NCBI GenBank assembly: GCA_027489415.1
Contig: JAIXZU010000146.1
Location: 1-18,265, forward strand
Origin: Alphaproteobacteria bacterium
Lineage (GTDB): Bacteria > Pseudomonadota > Alphaproteobacteria > UBA2136 > UBA6156
DNA length: 18,265 bases
Direction of reading: 5' to 3'
This document shows, piece after piece, positions 13,095 through 18,265 of this stretch. Below the pieces are notes generated by a model. That model saw only the letters and a list, made by a program, of their open reading frames with translations, was not told where the DNA came from and did no database searches. The stretch's first letter is position 1. Every line of letters begins with the position of its first letter. A program made the position numbers and the translations under genes.

Positions 13095-13676
13095 ATGGTT
13101 ATGCGTGAAAAGCCCCTGAGAGACAAGCCGCAAGCCAGCCCTGAGGGCAAGGCTGCTGTGGGTGTGGTGAAAGCCAAGAAAACGCCCGCGAGTGGGGGGA
13201 TTCAGGTTGTTGACGTGCGTAAAAAACGGCAGGTGGCACTGGGCGCGGTATTGGCACCAATTATGGAGCCTGCGCTGGCCAAACAAGGCGTGTTGCTGGC
13301 GCAGATTGTGCCGCACTGGCGGGCAATTTGCCCGCTGCTGGCCAACCACAGTGCGCCGGAGAGCGTGCGGGGAGATACGTTGACGGTGGCGGTGGCCAGT
13401 GACGGTGTGAAGCAGGAGCTGTTTTACATTACGCCGCAGATTATTGAGGGAATTGCCAGATTGCTGGGGTATGCGGCGATTACGAAAGTGCGCGCGGTGA
13501 CACGGCATGACGTGGGCAAGGGAATTAAAGTGATTGCCCAGCCCACGGTGCAGGCAGCCAGTATGGTTGACCGTGACAAGGCGGCGGGCTTATGCAAAAG
13601 TGTGCGCGATGAAGAGCTGCGTGCCGCACTTGGGCGGCTGGGAGCTGAAATTTTAAGGACGGATAAGAAAAAATGA
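13095..13676 (+). CDS. DUF721 / DciA-like protein
   Basis: A 193-aa protein whose middle part (about 45-140) matches DUF721: a helix with LAKQGVLLAQIVPHWRAICP, then an LTVAVASDGVKQELFYITPQIIEGIARLLGYAAITKVRAV core, where residues VKQEL and the closing beta strand are typical. DciA members of this family help load the replicative helicase DnaB; a short KH-like fold with a basic N-terminus fits (lysine-rich residues 4-45 here). Starts are ATG 13095 or ATG 13101; TGCTAGGGT just upstream resembles an extended -10 that would make 13101 nearly leaderless. It overlaps the DsbA-like gene by 4 bp (ATGA). The mutY / DUF721 / DsbA arrangement is conserved in alphaproteobacteria, to my knowledge. Confidence 0.82.
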   Translation: MVMREKPLRDKPQASPEGKAAVGVVKAKKTPASGGIQVVDVRKKRQVALGAVLAPIMEPALAKQGVLLAQIVPHWRAICPLLANHSAPESVRGDTLTVAVASDGVKQELFYITPQIIEGIARLLGYAAITKVRAVTRHDVGKGIKVIAQPTVQAASMVDRDKAAGLCKSVRDEELRAALGRLGAEILRTDKKK

Positions 13677-14419
13677 GGGGAATGATGATCATGAAAACCA
13701 TGACTGTTGTGGGACTTTTGGCAGGTGTAGCCGTGATTGGTGGCGCTGTGATGGCGGCTGACGGTTACCTTGGCTGGTTTGGTGAAAGCAAGCCCGCGCC
13801 GGTGCTACGCCCGATGGCGCAGGCACAAGCGCCCGCCGCACCAACTGCCAGCCCAATGGCAGCGATGGGCAATGCGCTGGATATCCAGCCCAATGACCGC
13901 GTGCAGGGTTCGATGACCGCGCCGCTGACGATGATTGAATATGCGAGCATGACGTGCAGCCACTGTGCCGACTTCAACAACGACACCATGCCGCAGGTGA
14001 AGAAAGACTGGATTGCCACCGGCAAGATGAAATATGTGCTGCGTGACCTTGCGTGGGACAACCTTGCCGTGGGCATGGCCAAAGTGGCACGTTGCGCCCC
14101 GCCGAGCCAGTTCAGCGCCATTGCCGACGCCTTCTTCAAGAACCAGAGCCTGATTGTGACCGGTAACGACCCGCTGGCGAAGATCAAGGAAATTGCCGCG
14201 ACCTTCGGGATGGACGGTGCCAAGGTTGATACCTGCATTAAGGACGCCGCGCTGCACACCGAGGTTGAAAACAGCAAGAAGATTGCCATGGAAGGGCTTG
14301 GCGTACGCGGTACACCGGCGATTTTCGTGAACGGGACCAAGGTGGATGGAGCGGTGGATTATCCGACCTTGAAAAAGACGCTGGAAGAGGCTTATGCCAA
14401 GGCTACAGCCAAGCGCTAA
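13673..14419 (+). CDS. DsbA-family thiol-disulfide oxidoreductase
   Basis: A periplasmic, probably membrane-anchored thioredoxin-fold protein that forms or isomerises disulfides. Numbered from 13673: hydrophobic signal/anchor at 11-29, an Ala/Pro/Gln-rich linker (40-65), then the DsbA core with active-site C95-S-H-C98 in ASMTCSHCADF, helical insertion (about 130-215), and the cis-proline loop RGTPAIFVNG. Two further cysteines (ARCAPP and DTCIKD) are in the helical domain. Length is 248 aa. The ATGA overlap with DUF721 gives coupling, but the ATG at 13691 (MKTMTVV) has a better GAGGGG ribosome site and a cleaner signal peptide, making it a strong alternative start. The gene is probably co-transcribed with DUF721 and possibly atpI, which begins 9 bp after the stop. 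Confidence 0.92.
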   Translation: MRGMMIMKTMTVVGLLAGVAVIGGAVMAADGYLGWFGESKPAPVLRPMAQAQAPAAPTASPMAAMGNALDIQPNDRVQGSMTAPLTMIEYASMTCSHCADFNNDTMPQVKKDWIATGKMKYVLRDLAWDNLAVGMAKVARCAPPSQFSAIADAFFKNQSLIVTGNDPLAKIKEIAATFGMDGAKVDTCIKDAALHTEVENSKKIAMEGLGVRGTPAIFVNGTKVDGAVDYPTLKKTLEEAYAKATAKR

Positions 14420-14428
14420 GGCACTTAC

Positions 14429-14629
14429 GTGACGCTGCAACAGACACCCAAGGCCGCGATGAGCGGCCTTGATGTTGGCATAAGGTTAGTGGGGGCAGTG
14501 TTGGGGCTTGGCGGTGCCGGGCTGGTTATTGACCAGTACCTTGGTTGGGGACCGTGGTTGATGCTGGGCGGGGGAACGCTTGGATTTGGGGTGTGGCTGG
14601 TTGGGGTGGCGCGCCAAAAGCGTGGTTAG
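14429..14629 (+). CDS. atpI: ATP synthase protein I (AtpI-like)
   Basis: A 66-aa protein with two membrane segments (about 17-36 and 43-61) and the AtpI hallmark around the turn: GAGLVIDQYLGWGPWLMLGGGTLGFG, matching the family's glycine-rich helix, LD-(Y/W)LG and second glycine-rich helix. AtpI is an assembly factor or Mg2+-related partner of the F0 c-ring, usually upstream of atpB. The GTG start at 14429 lies 9 bp after the DsbA-like stop; ATG at 14459 would remove part of the N-terminus. A minus-strand small-protein unit separates it from atpB by about 590 bp, which is unusual for an atp operon. A shared terminator follows 15 bp later. Confidence 0.8.
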   Translation: MTLQQTPKAAMSGLDVGIRLVGAVLGLGGAGLVIDQYLGWGPWLMLGGGTLGFGVWLVGVARQKRG

Positions 14630-14644
14630 GTGGGACAGCCTATG

Positions 14645-14676
14645 AAAAAAACCGGGCACTGGAGTGCCCGGTTTTT
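14645..14676. terminator. Bidirectional intrinsic terminator
   Basis: AAAAACCGGGCAC pairs with GTGCCCGGTTTTT around TGGA, giving a U-tract on both strands. It ends atpI transcripts on plus and the small membrane-protein unit on minus. Confidence 0.95.
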
Positions 14677-14687
14677 CGGTTTAAAGC

Positions 14688-14768
14688 CTAGAGGAAGGCG
14701 ATCATCACGGCCAGCAGGAGCAGGGCGGTAATGACGGGCCAGTAGGCGAGGCGGCTACGGATGCTCAT
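14688..14768 (-). CDS. 26-aa single-span membrane peptide
   Basis: A short open frame not long enough for normal gene callers. It starts ATG at 14768, with GGAG 8 nt upstream, and ends TAG. The peptide opens with a basic MSIRSRLAYW and continues with a hydrophobic stretch of ~15 residues (VITALLLLAVMIAFL), so it looks like a type I-style single membrane helix with a positively charged cytoplasmic N-terminus. It overlaps the last 14 bp of the 70-aa gene, as expected for translational coupling, and a bidirectional terminator begins 12 bp after its stop. Function unknown. The ribosome site, overlap and clean end next to a terminator are the reasons to believe it is real. Confidence 0.6.
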   Translation of the reverse strand: MSIRSRLAYWPVITALLLLAVMIAFL

Positions 14769-14967
14769 GGGGAGGCTCCATCAACTTAAACGCGATAGCG
14801 AGGCCGAAGATGCCGAAGAAGACCCAGAGTGCCAGTGAAAAGCCTGATACGGACTGGCCGTAGAGGGTAGCGCTGGGCATGAAGATGATCAGCGCGAGGA
14901 GGATCAGGGACACCCCAAGGGCGCGCAGAAGCTTGTTGGTAGCGAGGATACGGAAAAGATGCGACAT
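14755..14967 (-). CDS. 70-aa two-span membrane protein, unknown function
   Basis: Two hydrophobic segments are visible, LLRALGVSLILLALIIFMP (about 12-30) and FSLALWVFFGIFGLAIAF (about 43-60), joined by a short polar loop SATLYGQSVSG, with a basic N-terminus and a His/Glu/Pro tail PPHEHP. The ATG at 14967 with AAAGG 11 nt upstream is preferred over a TTG three codons earlier. It is the first gene of a minus-strand pair with the 26-aa peptide, set between atpI and atpB. I do not recognise the family. The location suggests, but does not show, a link to ATP synthase assembly or to membrane energy state. Confidence 0.65.
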   Translation of the reverse strand: MSHLFRILATNKLLRALGVSLILLALIIFMPSATLYGQSVSGFSLALWVFFGIFGLAIAFKLMEPPHEHP

Positions 14968-15027
14968 GGGGTGCAACCTTTGGCAAATGTGATGGATATT
15001 TCGGGCCTGACATTAGCAGGGTGGTGC

Positions 15028-15057
15028 TTGATTGTTAAGGGGTTGTAATAATATGAA
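15028..15057 (+). promoter_or_regulatory. Candidate atpB promoter
   Basis: TTGATT (15028-15033), an 18-bp spacer and TATGAA (15052-15057), in an AT-richer patch; TAATAT at 15049 is an alternative -10. The gap 14968-15218 holds nothing else clear. atpB needs its own promoter because a terminator and an opposing gene pair separate it from atpI. Confidence 0.3.
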
Positions 15058-15218
15058 AGGCTTAGCTTTTTTGTGTAAGGTTACTGAAAGGCGCGGAAAT
15101 GCTGGCTTTTTACGTGTCTTTTCAAGTGCAGGCCAAGCCAGTGGCCTGATTTGGCGTAAGTGGCGATGGGGTGCACAGAGAGATTGACGTAAGCCGGTGG
15201 GATTGGTAGAAGGTGCGC

Positions 15219-15992
15219 ATGGCTCTTAATCCCCTGCACCAGTTTGAAGTTTCCCCGATCATGGACCCGCTCATCATTGGCGGTTTCAACCTGACGATCA
15301 CCAACCAGACCCTGTGGACTGGCATTGCGGTTGCGACCGTGATTGCGATTTTCGTAAGTGGCATCCTGCGCATGAAAATGGTGCCCGGGCGGACGCAGGC
15401 GTTTGTAGAGATTACCTTCGAATTCATTCAAAAACTGACCCAGAAAACCGCCGGTAAGGATGCCATGGCGTTTTTCCCCCTGATTCTGACCACGTTCCTG
15501 TTTATTGCGAGCCTCAACCTCATCGGGATGATTCCGACCAGCTTCACCACGACCAGCCAGATTACGACCACGGCTTACATGGGCGCGATGGTCTTCCTGC
15601 TGGTTGTCGGTGTGGGCGTGTACAAGCAGGGCCTGCACTTCTTCGCGATGTTCCTGCCCAAGGGGACACCGTGGTGGCTGGCACCGCTGATTGTGCTGCT
15701 GGAGGTTATTTCCTTCCTTGTGCGCCCTGCCACCCTTGCGGTGCGACTTGCGGCCAACATGGTGGCGGGGCACGTGCTGCTGAAGGTGTTTGCGGCGTTC
15801 TGCATCATGATGCTGGGTGTTTCGCTGGACGGCGGCGGTAGCATCAACTGGTTGATGGCGCCGACTGCGGTTGTGCCGCTGTTCGTGCTGGTGGCGATTA
15901 CCGGCCTTGAGATATTTGTTGCGCTGCTGCAGGCTTATATCTTTACCGTGTTAACGTGCGTTTATCTCAACATGAGTTTGCACGGCCACTAA
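15219..15992 (+). CDS. atpB: F0F1 ATP synthase subunit a
   Basis: Subunit a of the F0 motor forms the two proton half-channels next to the c-ring in the inner membrane. A 257-aa protein with five or six membrane helices. The essential arginine is R176 in LAVRLAANMVAGH, and helix-5/6 sequences LFVLVAITGLEIFVALLQAYIFTVLTCVYL are typical, with the conserved Q-A-Y-I-F-T ending. N-terminal PLHQFEVSPI and ASLNLIGMIP are also family-specific. The ATG at 15219 is chosen for AGAAGG 5 nt upstream; a GTG two codons earlier falls in that site. The stop codon overlaps the edge of palindrome R1 copy 2. atpE follows after 262 bp. Confidence 0.97.
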   Translation: MALNPLHQFEVSPIMDPLIIGGFNLTITNQTLWTGIAVATVIAIFVSGILRMKMVPGRTQAFVEITFEFIQKLTQKTAGKDAMAFFPLILTTFLFIASLNLIGMIPTSFTTTSQITTTAYMGAMVFLLVVGVGVYKQGLHFFAMFLPKGTPWWLAPLIVLLEVISFLVRPATLAVRLAANMVAGHVLLKVFAAFCIMMLGVSLDGGGSINWLMAPTAVVPLFVLVAITGLEIFVALLQAYIFTVLTCVYLNMSLHGH

Positions 15993-16117
15993 AATTCTAC
16001 TGAGCCGGGTGCTTTTTCATTTTTTTAAGATATGCGAACGGCTTATGTACTGGTTTGTACACTGCGCCATCCGCATATCTTAAAAAAATGAAAAATCCCT
16101 CCGGCTCAGCGAATTTT
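15991..16117 (+). repeat. Palindromic element R1, copy 2
   Basis: It overlaps the atpB stop codon. Pairs from outside in: AAAATTC (15991-15997) with GAATTTT (16111-16117); CTGAGCCGG (16000-16008) with CCGGCTCAG (16101-16109), both perfect; a perfect 24-bp arm 16013-16036 with 16072-16095 (T-rich, ending AAGATATGCG); then a 35-nt apical part almost identical to copy 1 with TGTAC-TGGTTT-GTACA. About 40 bp of perfect pairing in 127 bp. Arm sequences differ from copy 1 but pairing is better. Confidence 0.92.
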
Positions 16118-16176
16118 TATCGCCCCTTCTTGGTTTAGGCAGCTTCATAAGCTTGTGTTCGAGAGTAAACTTTGGC

Positions 16177-16205
16177 TTGCCTAGCCAGAGCGCTTTGGGT
16201 ATATA
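16177..16205 (+). promoter_or_regulatory. Candidate internal promoter for atpE-atpF
   Basis: TTGCCT (16177-16182), a 17-bp spacer and TATATA (16200-16205), then a leader of ~45 nt to atpE. It has the same style as the candidate promoter of receiver gene D (TTGCCC-17-TATACG). It would allow extra c-subunit transcription past palindrome R1. Confidence 0.5.
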
Positions 16206-16254
16206 GGGCGCAGATTACAAAGTTAATTAAAGAATTTAAAGGGAGATAACACTC

Positions 16255-16521
16255 ATGGAACCCGTTACCACTGCTGCCACCGTTGCCGCTACGACTGATC
16301 TGACCATGCTCAAGGCCATTGGTGCCGGTATTGCCGCGCTGGGCATGCTGGGTTCTGGTCTGGGTCTCGGTATGATGATCGGTAAGTTCTTCGAAGCTGT
16401 TGGCCGTCAGCCTTCCGTTGAAGAGCGTCTGAGCAGCTACTTCTATATCGGTGCTGGTCTGATTGAAGCTGTGGCGCTGTTTGCATTCGCCATCGCCGCG
16501 CTGATCCTGTTCGTTCTGTAA
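16255..16521 (+). CDS. atpE: F0F1 ATP synthase subunit c
   Basis: The proteolipid of the rotating c-ring. Two membrane helices: the first has the glycine motif GSGLGLG (33-39), the polar loop is RQPS (51-54), and the second carries the ion-binding carboxylate E71 in GAGLIEAVALFAFAIA. Residues near E71 (no Gln/Ser/Thr ligands of the Na+ type) suggest proton use. Length is 88 aa because of a Thr/Ala-rich N-terminal extension of ~14 residues before the usual start region; M18 could be an alternative start, but GGGAGA sits correctly before 16255. Candidate promoter at 16177-16205. atpF follows after 44 bp. Confidence 0.97.
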   Translation: MEPVTTAATVAATTDLTMLKAIGAGIAALGMLGSGLGLGMMIGKFFEAVGRQPSVEERLSSYFYIGAGLIEAVALFAFAIAALILFVL

Positions 16522-16565
16522 CTTTCGCGAACATAACCGACTAACTGAATTCAGGAGGCGTCTGT

Positions 16566-17060
16566 ATGGAGCTTTTCATTCTGGAATACCTGCACAGCCA
16601 GTACTTCTGGACCACGGTTGCGTTCCTGATCCTGCTCGGCATCATGCAAAAGTTCGTGGTGCCTGCTGTGCTGGGGGTACTGGATGCCCGTGCGGCCCAG
16701 ATTGCCAGCGACCTTGACGCGGCCGAGCGCGGCCGTTTGCAGGCTGAAGGCACCCTTGCCGAGTACTCCGCCCAGCTGGCGCAAGCCCGCAAGGAAGCTG
16801 CTGAACTGGTTTCCAAAGCCCGTGCCGAAGCTGAAGCGCTGGCGAATGAGCGTATTAAGCAAGTTGAAGCCGACCTTGCCCGCAAGGCTGACGATGCCCG
16901 CAAGAGCATTGAAGCCGCCCGTGAAGAGGCTTTGCGCTCCGTGCAGAAGGATGTTGCTGAGATTGCCGTGCAAGTGGCGCAAAAGCTGCTGGATAGCACG
17001 GTGGATGCCAAGCTGGCAGCCAGCTTGACTGATAAGGCGATGGCCAAAGGTCTTAATTAA
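16566..17060 (+). CDS. atpF: F0F1 ATP synthase subunit b
   Basis: The peripheral stalk subunit that holds F1 against F0. A 164-aa protein with one N-terminal membrane helix (about 12-33, FWTTVAFLILLGIMQKFVVP), then a long Ala/Glu/Lys/Arg-rich amphipathic helix (45-150) fit for a right-handed coiled coil, with ARAAQIASDLDAAERGR and a RSVQKDVAEIAVQVAQKLL end typical of b subunits. AGGAGG precedes the ATG at a good distance. Only one b-type gene is present; many alphaproteobacteria have b and b' side by side. It ends the F0 unit, with a terminator 17 bp downstream. Confidence 0.95.
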   Translation: MELFILEYLHSQYFWTTVAFLILLGIMQKFVVPAVLGVLDARAAQIASDLDAAERGRLQAEGTLAEYSAQLAQARKEAAELVSKARAEAEALANERIKQVEADLARKADDARKSIEAAREEALRSVQKDVAEIAVQVAQKLLDSTVDAKLAASLTDKAMAKGLN

Positions 17061-17077
17061 TCGCTTCAGATTAAACG

Positions 17078-17102
17078 AAAAAGCCCTTGAGGGGGCTTTT
17101 TT
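17078..17102 (+). terminator. Intrinsic terminator of atpF
   Basis: AAAAAGCCC pairs with GGGCTTTTT around TTGAGG and is followed by further T. Confidence 0.9.
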
Positions 17103-17201
17103 GCTTGACGGGGCGGGGGAATTTGGCGAAAAGGCGGTATTGGCATGGTCCGACCGGAGTCGCGTGGCCATGTATGCAACCCTATGACGGAGACTATCCA
17201 G

Positions 17202-17417
17202 ATGAAGCAGAACCTGCACCCCGACTACCACTTCGTAACCGTGGTTATGACTGATGGCACCCAATACCAGACCCGCACCACTTGGGGTGACGCTGATGCC
17301 CGCCTGCAGCTGGTTATCGACAGCAAAAACCACCCCGCCTACACCGGTGAGCGCAAGGTTATGGACAGCATGGGCCGCATTGAGAAGTTCAAGAACAAGT
17401 ACGGCCCCAAGGCTTAA
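17202..17417 (+). CDS. rpmE: 50S ribosomal protein L31
   Basis: L31 bridges the two ribosomal subunits. Diagnostic features: MKQNLHPDYHFVTVVMTDG at the N-terminus, TRTTWGD, HPAYTGERKVMDSMGRIEKFKNKYG. Length is 71 aa from the ATG at 17202, chosen because GGAG lies 9 nt upstream and the family starts here; in-frame starts at 17184 and 17145 would add residues foreign to the family. No cysteines are present, so it is the zinc-independent (C-minus) type. A small hairpin CGAC-CGGA-GTCG (17151-17162) lies in the leader. It is a single-gene unit flanked by terminators. Confidence 0.95.
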   Translation: MKQNLHPDYHFVTVVMTDGTQYQTRTTWGDADARLQLVIDSKNHPAYTGERKVMDSMGRIEKFKNKYGPKA

Positions 17418-17426
17418 GCTTGATTG

Positions 17427-17453
17427 AAAAAACCGCCTAAAGGCGGTTTTTTT
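17427..17453 (+). terminator. Intrinsic terminator of rpmE
   Basis: AAAACCGCC pairs with GGCGGTTTT around TAAA, followed by TTT. The A-run on the left would let it work on the minus strand too. Confidence 0.93.
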
Positions 17454-17499
17454 GTGACCTGAATTCACAAACCGGCATCCTGATGGCTTGCATGAGCCT

Positions 17500-17524
17500 A
17501 AAAAACCGCCCGAAGGCGGCTTTT
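17500..17524 (-). terminator. Intrinsic terminator of cheW
   Basis: On the minus strand GCCGCC-TTCG-GGCGGT followed by TTTTT, a GNRA/UUCG-type loop hairpin 17 bp past the cheW stop. Its stem resembles the adjacent rpmE terminator in the opposite sense. Confidence 0.9.
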
Positions 17525-17536
17525 GGGCAGATGGCA

Positions 17537-18037
17537 CTAGTTAGCGCTTTCCAGAGCGGAGATTTCTTGGGAGTTGAAGACTTTGCGCATGTCGATGTGG
17601 ACGATCATCTTGTCCTCGTGGTTCGAGATGCCCTTGATGTATTCGGAGCCGATGGAGCCTGCGACGAGAGACGGCGGGGGCAGGATGCTCTCGGTGGGGA
17701 TGCGCTCCACTTCGCGGACGGCGTCAACAATCAGGCCGATGACCATGCCGTTGCCGAGTTCGACGACGATGATGCGGGTTTCGTCCGTGGCGGTCTGGTT
17801 TTCGAGGCCGAAGCGTTTGCGGAGGTCGACGATCGGGATGATCTGGCCGCGAAGATTAATGACGCCTTCGACAAACGCCGGTGCCTGAGGGACGGGCGTA
17901 ATGACGGTGATGCGAATGATTTCGCGGACATCGAGAATCGGGAGTGCGAAGACTTCGCCGAAAAGCTCAAAGGTTACGAGCTGTTGCAGGGTGCTGTTGA
18001 GCTCCGCCTGGCGAGTGCTGCTATGCATGTTCATCAT
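17537..18037 (-). CDS. cheW: Chemotaxis coupling protein CheW
   Basis: CheW links chemoreceptors to the kinase CheA in the polar signalling array. The 166-aa protein is one CheW domain (about 18-155): LVTFELFGEVFALPILDVREIIR, PQAPAFVEGVINLRGQIIPIVDLRKRFG (the family's most conserved block) and IGLIVDAVREVERI, then GISNHEDKMIVHIDMRKVF. Tandem ATGs at 18037 and 18034 plus 18028 make the exact start uncertain; AAGGGG lies 9 nt before the first. It diverges from fliI, so it may be a flagellar-locus CheW. The receiver proteins at 2098-4326 are not next to it and I do not tie them together. Confidence 0.95.
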   Translation of the reverse strand: MMNMHSSTRQAELNSTLQQLVTFELFGEVFALPILDVREIIRITVITPVPQAPAFVEGVINLRGQIIPIVDLRKRFGLENQTATDETRIIVVELGNGMVIGLIVDAVREVERIPTESILPPPSLVAGSIGSEYIKGISNHEDKMIVHIDMRKVFNSQEISALESAN

Positions 18038-18124
18038 GAGGGTTTGCCCCTTATTGCTATATTGTTGTTGATTTTGAGACTACATGGCTGGCAGCGGTTT
18101 CGGCAAGGGTGATGCAATTCACGA

Positions 18125-18265
18125 GTGCATGTGGCAGCATGGGTTGTGGAGTTAGCGCAACTGCCAGACCTTGAAAACCTGCTGGGGGCCATACCCCTGG
18201 CGCAGCCATATGGCCGGATTACTGCGGTAGAAGGGCTGGTTGTGCGTGTGGCCGGACTGGCTGAC
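18125..18265 (+). CDS. fliI: Flagellar export ATPase FliI, N-terminal fragment (partial at window end)
   Basis: The open frame that runs off the window encodes an N-terminal domain pattern of FliI/type III ATPases: LAQLPDLENLLG, then PYGRITAVEGLVVRVAGLAD, where GRI-AVEGL-VRV-GL is the typical first beta-barrel strand pair. FliI powers loading of substrates into the flagellar export gate. An in-frame stop lies at 18110-18112. Possible starts are GTG at 18125, 18131 or 18146; none has a good ribosome site (AAGGG at 18105 is far), so the start is open. Divergent from cheW with less than 100 bp between. Only 47 codons are seen, so the call depends on the strand pattern. Confidence 0.7.
   Translation, partial: MHVAAWVVELAQLPDLENLLGAIPLAQPYGRITAVEGLVVRVAGLAD

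Noticed and set aside
17483..18112. 209-codon plus-strand frame opposite cheW
   Set aside because: CheW motifs are on the minus strand with a terminator at the right end; the plus frame is an Asp/Glu/Ala-rich mirror.
18080..18115. Sigma54-type promoter (TGGC...GGC) before fliI
   Set aside because: The GG and GC elements are 11 instead of 10 bp apart and the -12 motif lacks TTGC.
1..18265. tRNA, rRNA, integrase or transposase genes
   Set aside because: Looked for on both strands; none seen, and no flanking direct repeats that would define an island or IS.

Overview
The window is a dense chromosomal stretch, moderately GC-rich, most likely from an alphaproteobacterium. The support is the mutY / DUF721 / DsbA-like gene group, an atpI-atpB-atpE-atpF (F0) cluster separate from F1, a class Ia ribonucleotide reductase with adjacent nrdA and nrdB, a cysteine-free L31, and a flagellar/chemotaxis edge (cheW, fliI). 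I cannot fix the genus. No phage, insertion sequence, tRNA, rRNA or CRISPR is visible.

Layout. 1-1920: the 3' end of nrdA and complete nrdB (dNTP synthesis). 2098-4326, minus strand: a tandem set of four receiver-domain-only proteins, most with their own hairpin terminator; one copy is beheaded and two have lost the phosphoacceptor Asp. 4559-5922: trmD and rplS (tRNA m1G37 methylation, ribosomal protein L19). 6036-8843: a degenerate uracil-DNA-glycosylase-like protein and a periplasmic lytic transglycosylase. 9090-11808: rnhB, a GT4 glycosyltransferase and an NAD-dependent sugar epimerase (DNA maintenance, then surface polysaccharide). 12023-14419: mutY on the minus strand, diverging from a DUF721 (DciA-like) gene and a DsbA-like thioredoxin gene. 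14429-17060: atpI, atpB, atpE, atpF, with a two-gene small membrane-protein unit on the opposite strand between atpI and atpB. 17202-18265: rpmE (L31), cheW (minus strand) and the start of fliI.

The most unusual content is non-coding. Two families of long palindromic elements (here R1, two copies; R2, three copies; about 110-200 bp each) begin within about 25 bp downstream of, or overlapping, the stop codon of a plus-strand gene (nrdA, nrdB, slt, epimerase, atpB). Their arms differ between copies, but many differences are compensated on the other arm, so base pairing rather than sequence looks conserved. Separately, an octamer GGTAGCCA forms a perfectly phased 7-unit array before trmD and recurs inside the trmD and UDG-like coding regions, where it encodes Gly-Ser-Gln insertions.

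The housekeeping genes look intact. Novel candidates are the R1/R2 elements, the receiver array, the octamer family and the 70-aa/26-aa membrane-peptide pair. All functional statements rest on reading motifs by eye; no searches were run.
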